A DNA stretch of 64,000 bases from NCBI GenBank assembly GCA_003415625.1, contig PYIU01000011.1:1129001-1193000 (forward strand), in the 5' to 3' direction. This document shows positions 47,931 through 61,089 of this stretch, in pieces. A program made the position numbers and the translations under genes. The notes under the pieces were generated by a model. That model saw only the letters and a program-made list of their open reading frames with translations, searched no databases and was not told where the DNA came from. The stretch comes from Aquanectria penicillioides. Lineage: Eukaryota > Ascomycota > Sordariomycetes > Hypocreales > Nectriaceae. Every line of letters begins with the position of its first letter. Positions within the stretch are counted from its first letter, which is position 1.

Positions 47931-49902
47931 TTATCTTTATTAAAATTAACTTTATTTACTTTATATAATTTAAAAAAGATATTTTAAATATTCATAGGCC
48001 TTACTTTAGCATTTAAGCCTTAATTACTTATAGGCACTATATATACTTTTTATACTTATTTAGTTTTAAATAGCTCTTTATATTTTATTAATTAATAAAT
48101 AATATTGAAAATACTATACTTTAATGCCCTTTAGCTATCTATCTTCTTAATATTAATTTTAATATCTTTATAGTATTAATTATTTCTTTTTAATTATACT
48201 AAAGCTTTTTTTACTTTTTATCTTTATATTAATAGTAACTTTAAAAGATTTTATAGCTTTAGTTAATAAAGTCTATACTATAAAATATAAACTTAATTAA
48301 ATGCCTTAATAAATAAATATAAAAGTATTTTTATTGCTATATTTTAAATATTATTTAAAAAGATAAAAATAAAACCTTTAATATACTTTTTATATTATAT
48401 TTTTCTCCCTTTTTATTAGCTATTACTATTATTACTACTAATAGCTATATTATATTGTATAATCTACTTAAAGTAAATATTTAATGCAATTAACTTCTTT
48501 TTATTAATAATAGGTCTTAAAGTTCCTTTAGATATATATAATTATAATTTAATTGCTAGTAAACTTAACTAGCTATAGTTAATTTATATCTTTTAAATTA
48601 AATAAAGTAATTCTTATAAGCTATAATTAGATAGCCTAAAGAAAAGTATATAAAATAAAAAAATAATATATAGCTAAACTATAATATACTATTTATTTTT
48701 TGCCTTATTTAAATAGCCTATTAAATCTTCTTTAGTTTAATTTTAAAGAATTTATAATAATATATTTTATATATTTATATTAATATTATAGTTCTATTAT
48801 AAAGTATATAATAAAAGTTCTATATTATTAATACCTTTTTACTTTAAGGAATAGATATATATTAATTAAGCTTATTAAATATTTATTTATTTTCTATAAA
48901 CTTTTAATTAAATTAATTAATTATACTAAATATATTATAATTTAATTTATTTATATTTATTTTATAAAAAAAAAGAACTTAATATTAATTTATTAAATAA
49001 TAGCTTTTATTTACTTAAATATAATTTAATTAAAATTAAATAGATTAAAATGAATTAAATTTAATTTAAATAAATTAAATTTAATTATAAACTTTACTAT
49101 ATTAATCCCTTTAAGATTTCTTTTATTAACTTTACTTTTAGCTTTAGTTTAAATATAAAATTAATACTTTAGGAGATTTTTACTTCTTTAGCCTAAAAGC
49201 GCTAATAATAATAGCTTTAAATAATACTAATTCTTTAATGCCTATATTACTTAAAGTACTATTAATAATATTAAAATATAACTTTAATAATAACCCTTTT
49301 TAAGGCTATAAAACTGCCTTTAAAGTGCTTTACTATTATACCTTTATTCTTTATTTTAGATTTAATACTATAATATTTAATTCTATTAATAAAAGAATAT
49401 TTTAATATATATTATTGCTATTATCTTTATTATTAGTTATTAGTATAGTAGCTATATAAGCTTAACCTTTATTTATTAATAGAGCATTTAAGCTAATAGA
49501 TAGAATTAATCTTATTTAAGCTAATGCTTTCTTAATATATTATATTATATAGCTAAATAATAAAGTAATAAAAGTATTTAAGATTTATTAATTTAATTAA
49601 TTAAATATAATGCTTTATAAATTAAGCTTAAATTAAAATATTTATTAATTAAAATTATTTAATACTTTATCTTTATATTTTTAAATTATATAATTAAAAT
49701 AATTAAATAAATTATTAATTTTAAATAAATAATTACTATTAAACCCTTTTTATATTTACTATATATAATAGTTTTAAATAAACTTAAAGAGATTTTATAT
49801 ACTTTAAGCTAATTTATTAAATCTATTGCCCTTTATATTAATAAAAGAATTAAAATCTATAATAACTTTAGTAAATAGATATTATATATCTCTCTCATTC
49901 TT

Positions 49903-49933
<31 letters not shown>

Positions 49934-52459
49934 TTTATTATATTTTAAGACTATATTAGATTTATTACTAATACCTATTACTATATCTTTATATATTATA
50001 AGTATATAAATATATTAATGCTATTATATATACCTATATATATTTATTTATATTTATATATATATATATAAATTTACTTAAATATTTTTATTAAAATAAT
50101 ACAAAAATACTAATTATAATAATTTATATATACTTTATATTTTTTACTATAATTAAATCTATAAATAACTTTATATAATATTTTATATATTTGCTTTTTT
50201 AATAACTATTAATATATATTTTATAACTCTAAAAATTAATAATTAATATTAAATATACTTTAAGATATAATAATTACTTTAATTAGGCTTTTTATTCTTT
50301 TATTAACCCTTAATTATATCTATAAAAATGCATTTTTATTATTAATATTATACTTTTATTAATATAAATATATTAAAAATCTTTTATTAATTTAAATTTA
50401 ATTTATATTTAAATAATAATACTTTATTATAATTGCATTATTGCTATTTTATTTAAGACCTTTACTTTATACTTAAGTATATAATAAAAATAAAAATAGT
50501 TATTATCTTAATGCTAATTAAAAATATAGATTAATAACTATTATAACCCTATATAATAAAATCTTATAAATAAAAAGATAAATAGATCTATTCTTTTTAG
50601 CTTATAATATCTATTTAATCCTTTATTTATTTATTTCTTTTTATACTTATTATTCTATTTATAAATTATAGCTTAATTTTAATTTATTCTTTATTAAATA
50701 AATCTATTAATATATCTATTTATATATACTATTTAAAACTTTAATATTTATATATATTTATACTTATATATATACTTTTATATACTTATATCTATATATA
50801 TATATATATTATTATAACTATCTTTTAAATAATCCCTTTAATTAACTTTTTAATTATTATTTTAACTATTACTTAAACTATTTTTTTAACATTTATTTTA
50901 ATCCTTACCTTAACTTTTATTTTAATCTTTATTTTAATTAATCTTTTAATTATTCTTAAAAAACCCTTTTTTCTTTTTATTTTATTAAAAATCTTTTAAA
51001 TATTTAAATATAAATAAAATTATAATTATTAAAATTTATAAGCCTTAAATATTATAAAAAAATATAAAAATAATCTATTTTTAGTATTATATTTAATATA
51101 TATTAAAGAATTAATTAAACTTTTTTAAAACTAATAATATATAAATAATATAAACTATAATACTATTAGCTAAATATATATCCTTTAATTAATATAATTT
51201 ATATAAAAATATATATAATTTCTTTAAGATAAAAAAGATAAATTATTAATATTTATATTTAATATTAATCTTTTAATATTTAATAGAACTTTTTATTTAA
51301 ATAAATAGAAATGTTTTTAGTATTTAATAAATAGTATTTTATATTCTTTTGCATTTATATAAAAAGTTAAATAATTAAATACTCTATTAAAAGAATTAAA
51401 CTTTTAATTAAAAGATAAATATAAAATTTTAAATTTTACTATATTAATATTATTAGTTTAAAATTATAAATACTATTAATAAATAATATCTTTTTAATTT
51501 AAAACTTAAAACTATATAAAACTAATATACTATATAAATAGCATTAAACTATATTTATTAAAACTAAATAAACTATCTTTATTTAAAAACTCTATTATTA
51601 GCTTTATTAATATTATTGCTAGTTTAATAATTGCATTTTTTAAAAAGTTCTTTCTTTAAAGCTTTTTAAATAAGGAACTTTAATGCTATAGTTTTATTAA
51701 TCTTTTTAATTATATAATGCCTACTAAAGCATTAAAACTACTATATAAAAGCGCCTATACCTTTTAAGTTTTTATTCTTATTTCTATAGATATTAGCGCT
51801 TATTTTATGCACTATTCTTAAATGCTTTAAAGCCTAATTTTACTATTTAAATTAAATATAGGCTTTTATTGCATTAGCTTAATTATAGAGCTTTTAGACC
51901 ACTCTTTAATAAAAAAACTATCTTTACTTTTAAAAAACTTTATTTTAATTATAGTTTTAAATAGCTAAATATAGTTATTAACTATAATAGCCTATTTAAC
52001 TTTATAATAATAGTATATATTATTAATAAAAAGGAGATCTTTTATTTTTATAAAAGCTACTATAAATTATATAAAGTACTTTATTACTTTTTATATTATT
52101 AATATATTAATAACCTTTAAATATAATATAATAATATTATTATTGCTAATATTAATACTAAAACTATTTATATTTTTAATAAAATAGAGATATACTCTTT
52201 AAACCTTAATACTAATAAATTTAATTAAGTAAAAGATAATCTATTATATCTATATAAATTATATTACTATAATGCCCTTATAATATTTAGTTTTTATTAA
52301 TAAGATTAGCTTAAAGCTTAAAGAAATACTTATTATATAGAAATAATAATAAATAATATAGATAATATAGATAAAATAAAATATATTAAATAATATTAAT
52401 ATATTTAACTTTATTAATATATTAAATAATATTAACTATAATAATTCTTTTAGTAAAAA

Positions 52460-52895
52460 AGAATATTTAAATATACTTTATATTTAAGCCTTTATTAAAT
52501 AATTGCAATTTTAATTTATTATTAATAATATTTAATTTATTTTCATTAATAATCTATTTACTATTAATAAGACTTAATTTACTTTTATAAAAGTTTAATT
52601 TATTTTTACTAAAAGCTAATCTATTATAAGCTAAAGTTAATTTACTATTAGTAAAAGTTAATTTGCTTTTAGTATAAATAAATCTATCTTTATTAAGACT
52701 TAATTAACTATTAATTAAAATTAATTTAATATTAATAAAAGCCAATTTATAATAAATAAAACCTAATTTACTATAGATTAAAGAAATATAATTAAAATAT
52801 TTAATTATAATAAAAAATAATATAAAAATAAAGAAGAATTTAATAATAAAGATATTTAAGGCATTTAATATAGAGATTTAAAAATATTTATTTAA
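52460..52895 (-). pseudogene. Degraded ORF around the heptapeptide array
   Basis: Minus-strand reading frame with the 13 heptads in the middle, a Phe/Ile-rich stretch before them (FFFIFILFFIIIKYFN at about 52800-52845) and KLQLFNKGLNIKYI after them. Only a couple of stops in about 140 codons, unusual for this window. No start codon or family could be assigned. The hydrophobic stretch could be a membrane segment or just an effect of AT-richness. Confidence 0.45.
52511..52783 (-). repeat. Thirteen 21-bp tandem units (heptapeptide array)
   Basis: The 273 bp divide into exactly thirteen 21-bp units without an indel; the consensus on the plus strand is about TTAATTTACTATTAATAAAAG. On the minus strand one frame reads a seven-residue repeat, consensus F/L-T/I-N/K-S-K-L-T (units such as FTNSKLT, FYKSKLS, LIYSKLG, FSKNKLN), with only two stops (one TAA, one TAG) in 91 codons. 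The frame stays open upstream to about 52880 and downstream to about 52460. Ser-Lys-Leu is the most constant core. I do not recognise the parent protein; it is probably part of a transposon-borne or captured ORF. Confidence 0.85.
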
Positions 52896-53091
52896 AATTA
52901 AAATACTTTAGTTTTACTATTAAATATAGTAAATGCTACTTAAGGTAAGAAAGGGAAAAAAAGAGATTCTTATTAAATTGTTTATCTATTTACTGTATTT
53001 CTTTTCTCTATAATAGTATAGAATAGTAAAGCTTTTATATATATTATTATTTTATTTATTTTCATTAAGTTCTTTAAAGAGCCTTTATAAT

Positions 53092-53150
53092 GCATAATAA
53101 GAAAGCAGCTTGCTGTAAGCAATTTATATGTCTCCTTCTGTATACCTTAA
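53092..53150. other. Small GC-richer patch
   Basis: GCATAATAAGAAAGCAGCTTGCTGTAAGC and following bases keep several G/C in RIP-sensitive contexts. No function seen; it lies just upstream of the chromovirus relic. Confidence 0.4.
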
Positions 53151-53179
53151 ATATAGGCGCTTTTAGCAATTTAAAATAA

Positions 53180-53870
53180 CTTAAATAATATCCTTAGCTT
53201 AACTATAAATTATTTATTAAATAAACTACTATATAGTTTTAAATTAAAAATAATTATTAAATTTATTACTAAAAGTAAAATTGCTAATTAAAAAGCTAAT
53301 AGAACTATACTAAAGGTTCTATATAAATTATACTTATAAAAAGTGCAATTTTTAATAAATATAATAGCTATACTATTAAAGATTAAATATAATTAATAGT
53401 ATGAATTAATTAAAATTAATAAAGAAAATATTATTTACTTATAGCTATATAAAAAATACTATTTATTAAAGAAACTAAAGTATAAATAGTTTTCTATTAA
53501 AGCTAAACCCTATAAGGTAATCTATAAGATTTATAATTAAGCTATTAAATTTAACTTCCCTTTATATTAATAGGTATATTTAATAGTCTTTATTGCCTAA
53601 ATATAGAAACTAAAGTAAAGGAATAACCCTTTTAATTGTATATTACTATTACTACTAGCTATTAAAATTAATAGGGATAAAGCAATAGGCTAATAGAAAG
53701 TAAATAGAATTATTTAATAAAAGATTTAATAGTATAGTAAAGGCTAATGCATTACTTTTTATTGCAATAAAAAGAATATATTACTAAAAATAATAAATAT
53801 ATAAATAAAATTAAATTAAAGGAAAATGCTTTTAACTATATTAATAAATATTTAACTATTTACTTTATAC
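53180..53870 (+). pseudogene. Chromovirus integrase C-terminus and chromodomain
   Basis: Plus-strand relic of a Gypsy/chromovirus polyprotein tail. At 53424-53600 it reads KENIIYL, then YKVIYKIYN and FNFPLY, matching G-D-x-V-Y-L and P-F-x-V-x-x-K-V-G-x-x-A-Y-x-L-x-L-P of integrase C-termini. At about 53745-53860 HYFLLQ-x-KEYITKN and KYINKIKLKENAFNYI match the chromodomain pattern YLVxWKGY and TWEPxExLxNA. In chromoviruses this domain guides integration to heterochromatin. The upstream RT and integrase core are not recognisable, and no LTRs were found. Confidence 0.65.
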
Positions 53871-56800
53871 TATAGAAAAAAATATATAAAAAAAAAGATA
53901 AAAAATTGCTATAAAGTATAATAAACCTAATATTTAAATAGCTAAAAGCTATTTATTAACTTTTACTATTATAAGAAAATTCTCTTTTATATATTTACTA
54001 TTTAATTTAAAAGGATTTAATATAAAGATAGTTAAATTCTATAAAAAAGGGATATTTAAAATAGATTAATAGGAATTTATAATTAGCTTATTTAATATAT
54101 AATTAAAGTAATTAAATAAAGTAAATAATTAAATGCCTATATAATATAAAGGCAATTACTATAGCCTAATGCACTTTTTTTAATTTCTTTACCTTTATAT
54201 AATCTCTATTTTCTATTTCTATATATACCTCTATATTTTATTAATTTTAATACTATAAATATTAAAACTTATTGCTTATTAAACTTTTTAGCTTTTTTTC
54301 TTTATTTTATATAAATATTTAATTGCTATAAAAACTATTATCTATACTATTAAATTTAATATCCTTACTATTAGTTTTAACCCCTTTACTATTAATTTTT
54401 ATACTTTTCTTTATTTCTTTTTTATAAATATTTATATAATAGCTAGCTTAATGCTTATTATATTAAATTTAATACCTTTATTACTAAATTTAGCTTCTTT
54501 ACTATTAATTTTAGCACTTTCTTATAGCTTAAGCCCTTTTAGCTTTAAACTTTTTACTATTAGCTAATAGCAATATAAAACTTATTGCTATATATTAATA
54601 AATTAAGTAATAAAATAATATATATAAAGCTTATTCTATTAAAAAGAAGTATAAATCTATTAATTAATTTATTAAAAACTATATTAATTAATCTTTCTTT
54701 AATAAATATAAAGTCTTTTATAATAATATTTTATTTAAACTTTTAGATAGGCACTAAATATTATTTAATAGATATAATAGGCCTATTAATGCTTATAATA
54801 ATAATAATAATAAATTTAATATTAACATTAATAATTTTAATACTATAGTATTATTAATTATAGTATTTTTAACAGAAAATAATAATTTAATAGAATCTAT
54901 TTATAACTTTATTATTTATTGCAATTATATTAATAATAATACTAGCCTTTTTAATAAAGATTTAAATATTAATATATAATAACTTTAGGATAATATAAAT
55001 GTATAATATAAATAAAGAAAAAAAGGGATCTAAACTAAAATTAAAAGTTTTTATCTTTAAACAATAGAATAAAAAATAAAAATAAAAAAAACAATAAGGA
55101 AGTTATAGTAATTAATAAAGAATATATTAAATATAATAGAAAGAGTATTAATAAAAAGACCTTAAAAGAAAAGACTTTTATTTAATATAGCAAAAGGGAT
55201 TTAAATGCTTAAAATATAAATTAAAATCTTATTGCTTTAATTATTAGTATTTATAAAAGATTTAAATAAAAAGTAAATATTTTTATAAATAAAGGTTTAG
55301 CCTACTATAAATATAATAAATTAATAAAGGTAGTAAAGTTAAAGAATAATAGAATTAATATTAAAGGCACTATAACCTATAGTAATTACTATCTTTTAAG
55401 TAAACTAATTAATAGGCTAAAGAGCTAAAGGCAAAATAATATATTTATTTGCCTTATTTATAAGTTTTAGCTTTATAGCCTAAAGAATACTTTTAGTAGA
55501 AAATTTAATAAATTTTATTTATTAATAGATTTTTTTATTAAATATAAAGAAATTATTAATTAATACTATAATTAAATTAATAAAAAGACTAATATTAAAT
55601 TTAAGCCTTTTAAAATAGAATTTAACCTTATTTAATATATTAAAACTATTATTATAAATGCCTTTACTTTCTATTAAAATAGTAAATATAATAAGTTTTA
55701 AAGGAACTATTAGTACTTTATAATTAAATTGCCTAAAAAGAAAAAGGCAATTACTATAGTTTTTATTAATCCCTATAGTATAATTAATACTTTAGCTATT
55801 AAATACTTTATTACTATAAAGTATAGTTATTTAATAGATATTAATATATTAAATTAATATAATTATTTTATTAAAAATAATTTATTTATTATAAATGCTA
55901 TTATAATTAATATAGCTATTAGTATTTATTAAGCTATAATTAAAATTAAAACTTTAAAGAATAAAGTTATTTAATTTAAAAAGTAGCTTAAGGCTAATAC
56001 TAAATCTACTAATATTAAATTCTATAAAGTTATTAATAAAGTTAAGAAATAAGCTATTAATATTTTTACTTTTAATAATTTAATTATTTACTTTAATACT
56101 ATTAGTAATAGCTAAAATAATAAAATTAAAAAACTAATAGTTTAAATAGTAAAAGTAAAGAAATTTAATTCAATAGCTCTTTTAATAGCTAATAAAGCTA
56201 AGCTAATTAAAACTATAATTACTTAAGTTAAATTTAAGCTCTTTTAAAGTAAATTAACTAAAGGCAATTAATTATTTTATATATTTACTTTTAGCCTATT
56301 AAAATAGGTGCCTTTATTAATACTTTAGGCAAATAATATAATATATTAATATATAAATTTATAGCTTATTAATAACTTTCTTTTAGAAAAGAAGTAACTT
56401 AATAAGGCTATAGCAGCTAGCTCCTTTAAGTGCTATAAGCCTAATAATGCAATAAAGGAATTAGCAATTAGGCTATTAAAGTTAGCTTTTAATAAAAAGG
56501 GATCCCTTTTTACTATTATTAATATTAATAATCTATTTAATTAACTATATTTTTAATACTTTATATATTAATACTAATAGCTATTAGGCTAATTAGATTT
56601 TATTAAAGTTATATAAAACTAAAAGAAAATAATAAAGAAATTTATAGATCTATATAAAGATTTAAAAACTTTATTAAAAATTTAAAAGCTAATAGCTAGA
56701 CCCTATAGTTATATAAAATAAATAAAAACAATTAATAAATAAAGTATATATAAAGTAAATATTAAGGATTTAATATTAATTTTTATTACTATAAATAATA

Positions 56801-56921
56801 ATCTTTCTTTTAATCTAAAGGCACTTATTATATATATAGATTATATAATAGATAGTACTCTTAAATAATTAGCCTTTATATCTTTTAAGTAAAGATTAAT
56901 AATCTATAAATATATTTATAC
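53871..56921. other. AT-rich stretch with a possible plus-strand ORF relic
   Basis: From about 55340 to 56960 the plus strand reads almost continuously if TAA/TAG are former Gln or Trp codons (short pieces such as LPKKKKAITIVFINP, FTIININNLF, KKFIDLYKDLKTLL). This suggests a large degraded protein, but I recognise no catalytic motif and cannot name it. Between 53871 and 55340 nothing clear is seen; 54370-54560 has a repeated TTTACTATTAATTTT pattern. Confidence 0.35.
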
Positions 56922-56951
56922 CTTAAGACCTATTATTATAATAGTCTTAAG
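56922..56951. repeat. Hairpin CTTAAGAC...GTCTTAAG
   Basis: Perfect 8-bp arms separated by 14 bases (CTATTATTATAATA). It lies just before the 44-bp sequence shared with 5465-5508 and could mark an element end. Confidence 0.7.
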
Positions 56952-56972
56952 ATATAAGTTAAATAAAGTTTA

Positions 56973-57016
56973 ATATATAATTAATTATTTTTTATAGTTA
57001 AGCTATTAATTTTAAT
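56973..57016. repeat. 44-bp sequence also present at 5465-5508
   Basis: Identical to the spacer sequence beside Helitron A1, same orientation. It follows the hairpin at 56922-56951 and the end of the unassigned plus-strand relic. Confidence 0.7.
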
Positions 57017-57170
57017 GTAATTATAGAGCCTTTATATATGCCTTTTAGTATAACTATAAGATAAGTACTATAATAGTTTTATTCTTAAGACTGTTACTTT
57101 TAATATTACTTATAATGGAATAAATGAACTGTAATATTTATCTTAAGAGGATAAGTTCTTTATTACATTT

Positions 57171-57293
57171 AGTAATATATTATAAGTAGGTATAGTAAAT
57201 ATAAATAAAGTAATTAAATTATATTAAAAGCTAATAATCTATTTTTTAAAAGGCAATAGCTTATTAAACCTATATAATATATAGATTATATTA
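57171..57293 (+). repeat. Direct repeat, copy 1 (about 120 bp)
   Basis: Shares TAATTAAATTATATTAAAAG and an ATATAGATTATATTA end with 57740-57867, 570 bp downstream. The core TAATTAAA...GCTAATAATC is identical. It could be degenerate LTRs or sub-terminal repeats of a small element; no gene lies between. Confidence 0.6.
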
Positions 57294-57739
57294 AAGCACT
57301 TAATAATTCTAAATAATTCTATTTTAAAGATTATTATAGCTTATAGAGTAATGTAAAGTAATTCTATTTAATTAGCTTATTATATTAAGTATAAAGTAAA
57401 TAGGTTTTTATTTAATCTATACATAAAAAACTTTTATTTAAGAATATTAAAATATAATATAATATTTTCTTTTTATTAATTTTTATTTTTAAAATTATAT
57501 AAAAAATTTTCTTTTATTATTTTACATTTATAATTAATCTTTTTTATATATAAAGTATTAATAAAATGCTTAATATTAATATAAAAGACTTTAGCTTAAA
57601 TATAATAATTAGGCCATTTATTTATATATTGTATTAATAAAAAGGGTTTAAAATAGATTATTTATATTAGTAATAACTTAATAGTATTAATCTTTTAAGC
57701 AATTAAACTTACCTTTAAAATAAATTCTCTATCATATCT

Positions 57740-57867
57740 AATAATATATTATATATATAGTATTTAAATATTAATAAAATAATTAAATTATATTAAAAGC
57801 TAATAATCCATTTCTCTAAAAGTTAATAGTTTATAGCTATTATATAATAAATATATAGATTATATTA
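57740..57867 (+). repeat. Direct repeat, copy 2 (about 120 bp)
   Basis: Partner of 57171-57293. The region from here to the LINE at 58381 contains no recognised gene. Confidence 0.6.
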
Positions 57868-58599
57868 GTCTTAGGATTACTATTATTAAATTAAAGGCAT
57901 ATTAAAACACTAGAGCTTTAAGGAGTTATATAAAAAATAGAGGGTTATTAGGACTAACTTAAAGAAGGCTTATTAAGCCTTTAGCTAGCTAGCCTATATT
58001 AATAATTAATAGTTAAATATATACTATATACCTTTATTATTTATATATCTTTTTATTTAAATTATTAATTAATTATTAGCTATTTAATAATAAGAATTTT
58101 AGCAATTTTTTTATTAAATTAATTATTAGCAATAATTAAATCTTTTAGTATTTACCTCTAAAAATAAAGGCTATTACTTAAGACCTTTAGCTTTATATTA
58201 ACCTTAAAATAGCTAAAAAGCCCTTTTTTTTCTTATTAAAGAGCTAGTCCCTTTAGACTTTAAGTCCTTTAGCTAAAAAAAGAGTATATTATTACTTATA
58301 AATACATTTATATTAATTGCTATATTAAGCACTTTTATAATTAATTATAAATTAAAGACCATTATATACCTTTACACTTAAACTGGCATTTACTTGCAGC
58401 TATTCTAAACCACTTTAAAAACGCCTAAAACCACAATAAATAGATTCCTTATGCTAAACTACCCCTATATACAATAGTGCATTAAGAGTGCAATGCTAAT
58501 AGCAATGCCCTTTTAATAGTAATCAATTTAGGGAAGTCTAGTATAAAAAATAGCCTATATAACTCCCTTTTCTCTATTAGCTAATATAATAGTGCGCCT

Positions 58600-59720
58600 A
58601 AAATAAATAAAGCAATAAAGATTAGCTAAAGCCTTATAATTAATAAAAATAAAAAAGTCTATAAAGCTATTATTAAGATTATTTTATTTTACTTTTTTAA
58701 TTTAATTTAAAAGATATTTTAAATCTATATTAATATATATAAAGTATACTTTTATTTCTTTTTTAAAATTAATTTAATCTTTAAGGAAAGATTTATTAAT
58801 AAAATTATTATTATTATAATAATTACTATAATTATAATAATATTAGCTATTTTAGTTTAATTAAGCTTTTTCTTTTAATTAAATTAATAGTTTTATATTT
58901 TAGTTTTTTTATATAGCTTAAGCCCTATAAATATTAATATAAATAAATATATAATATATAATTGTATTAAATATAAAGTTATAATTTATATAAAAAATGC
59001 CCTTAAGAATATAAAAAACTATATTTCTATAGAAACTATTTAAGCAATAAATCTAGCCTATAGTAACTTCTATATAATTATAGTATATTGCTTATTTAAT
59101 AAAGATATAGTCCTTACCTTTTTTACTTTAAAGTAAGCTAAGTTCTTTTATAAAAAAGGATAAATAGGCATTATATTTAGAAATAAAGCCCTTTTTGCCC
59201 TTTTAATCTTTATTATTATAGTTAAAGAAATTTAAATTAAATTTATTTTTAATAATATAAATAAGCTTATAAAAGCTATTAATAATATAAATACTTTAAG
59301 AGTGAATAAAATAAAGTTTATATAGGCCTAAAATAGCATTATAATAAAAATAAACTTTATTTTATATATTCTATTTATTAAAAAGGCTAATAGCCTATAT
59401 AATAATAGGCTATTTTTTAATATTAAGCTTTATAACTATAAACTTTATAAAAAGGGGTTTAAACTTACTTAATGCTTTTAATACTTTAAATATAGCTATA
59501 TAGTAAGAAACTGCTATTTAGCCTTAATCTATAGCTAATATAGTACCTTAGCCTATAAAAATTGCTCTATTAAAAAGGAAGAAATCCTTTACTATTATAT
59601 ATTATATTAAAGAGACTATTTAATATAAAGCTATACTTACCTTATAGTAAAAAGGCATTAAACTTAAGTAAAGAAAGAATACTATAGCTAGCCTATAAAG
59701 TATAAAGAATATACCTTAAT
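58600..59720 (+). pseudogene. LINE ORF1 relic, B2
   Basis: Gag-like ORF with the zinc knuckle at 59473-59514: Cys-Phe-stop-Tyr-Phe-Lys-Tyr-Ser-Tyr-Ile-Val-Arg-Asn-Cys. Here the last Cys survives while the second became Tyr, the reverse of B1. Additional Cys candidates follow to about 59640. Confidence 0.7.
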
Positions 59721-59739
59721 ATAGTAAAATAGCCTTTAT

Positions 59740-60887
59740 CTATAATAAAAGGGCTTCTTTAAAAACCCTTTTTTAATAGCCTTTCTTTTTACTAAAAGAA
59801 TTAGCTAGCTATTAAAATTAATAAATAAATAATATCATACTTTATTTAATATATTTCTTTCCTTAAGTATTTATATTTTATTAGTATTATATATTAAATT
59901 AATTTCTTTATTTATAATTAATTAATATAAATTCTCTTTTAAAATATATACTATTGCTTTAGGCTAATCTATTAAGTACTATATACCTATAATAAGTATA
60001 ATATAATTATACTCTTAAAGCTAGCTAGAAATTAAGGAATTAATACTTTAGTAAACTTTAGAAAATTAAACTATATTATAATATACTATTTAGGCTATAT
60101 AGCTCTTTATATATATAAAAGGTATAGGCTAAAAACTTAAATTTATTAAATAAATAAAGATTAAATAAATATTAACTTTAAATATTTTTATATTAAAATA
60201 ATTGCAGTTTATAATCCCTTTAAAGGCAAAAGAAATATAAAAGCAATATATACTTTAGCTAGCCTTATATTAAGCCTAAAAATAATTATATTTAATAACT
60301 TTAATATATATTACTTAATATAGAACTACTATAATAGAAATACTCTATATAATATAACCTTTTTAATAGAAATATAATATTTAAATATAGTATTAATAAT
60401 TCTCTATAGGGTTATTACCTAAAAGGCAGGCAATACTAAAAATAGCACTTTAAATTTAATTTAAGCTATTATAAATAGTAATATTATTTATTTTAGCTTA
60501 AACTATAATTTAAATAGCTTTAATTATATTTTATAGTAAATTTAAATTAGCTTTACTATAGGTATACTATTCTTTATAATATTAGACCTTTAATCTATAG
60601 GCTTTAATTAATATATAATAAACCTTAAGGAAGCTAAGCTTAAGGCTTAAATAATTCTTTATTAAACTTATAATAAAATTATTATTATATAATAATTAAA
60701 ACTAATAATTAAATAGCTTATTTAAGGGCTTTATTAAATTGCTTAATATACTACTTTAATATAAAAATAATTTAGGCCTAACTGCAATAAATAATAAAAC
60801 TAACTTACTATAAAAGCTATTTATTAATTTAAATATATATAAAGATATACTTAATATATTAATATATTAGCTATATAATTTAATATT
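59740..60887 (+). pseudogene. LINE ORF2 relic, endonuclease part only, B2
   Basis: Endonuclease motifs: VYNPFKGKRN-like stretch near 60210-60240, and FNNFN at 60291-60305 where GDFN is usual (Gly and Asp both changed to Asn). It is cut by B3 before the reverse transcriptase. Stops are TAA/TAG. Confidence 0.7.
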
Positions 60888-61089
60888 AACTCTGCCCTTA
60901 GACTTACAACTACTTACAGCCATTTTAAACTACCTTTAAAACATCTAAAACTATAACCAATCGATTCCTTATGCTAGGCTACCCTTAAATATAATAGCGC
61001 ATTAAGAGCGCAGCGCTAATGCTATAGTCCTTTTAATAGTTATTAATTTAAGAAGATATAGCATTAAAAATAGCTAATATAATCCCCTT

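Larger units (their letters stand above)
43452..52510. other. 9 kb of AT-rich DNA without recognised genes
   Basis: No transposase, reverse transcriptase or host motif could be recognised on either strand. There are microsatellites (listed separately), many TATATA runs around 49.9-50.8 kb, and stretches that read open through TAA/TAG codons. Base composition is even lower in G and C than in the flanking elements between 48.5 and 51.5 kb. Probably several old, RIPped elements, but I cannot separate them. Confidence 0.4.
58381..60887 (+). mobile_element. Tad1-like LINE, 5' half, divergent copy (B2)
   Basis: Aligns with the first 2.5 kb of B1 but is more distant: its start reads AACTGGCATTTACTTGCAG where B1 and B3 have AACTCTGCCCTTAGACTT. 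It stops at 60887 where B3 begins, at a point corresponding to about 39350 in B1. B3 probably inserted into it; the rest may lie beyond the window. Confidence 0.85.

Noticed and set aside
49900..50100. Origin or centromere core suggested by long TATATA runs
   Set aside because: AT runs are everywhere in this window and arise from RIP. Without chromatin or replication data nothing distinguishes this stretch.
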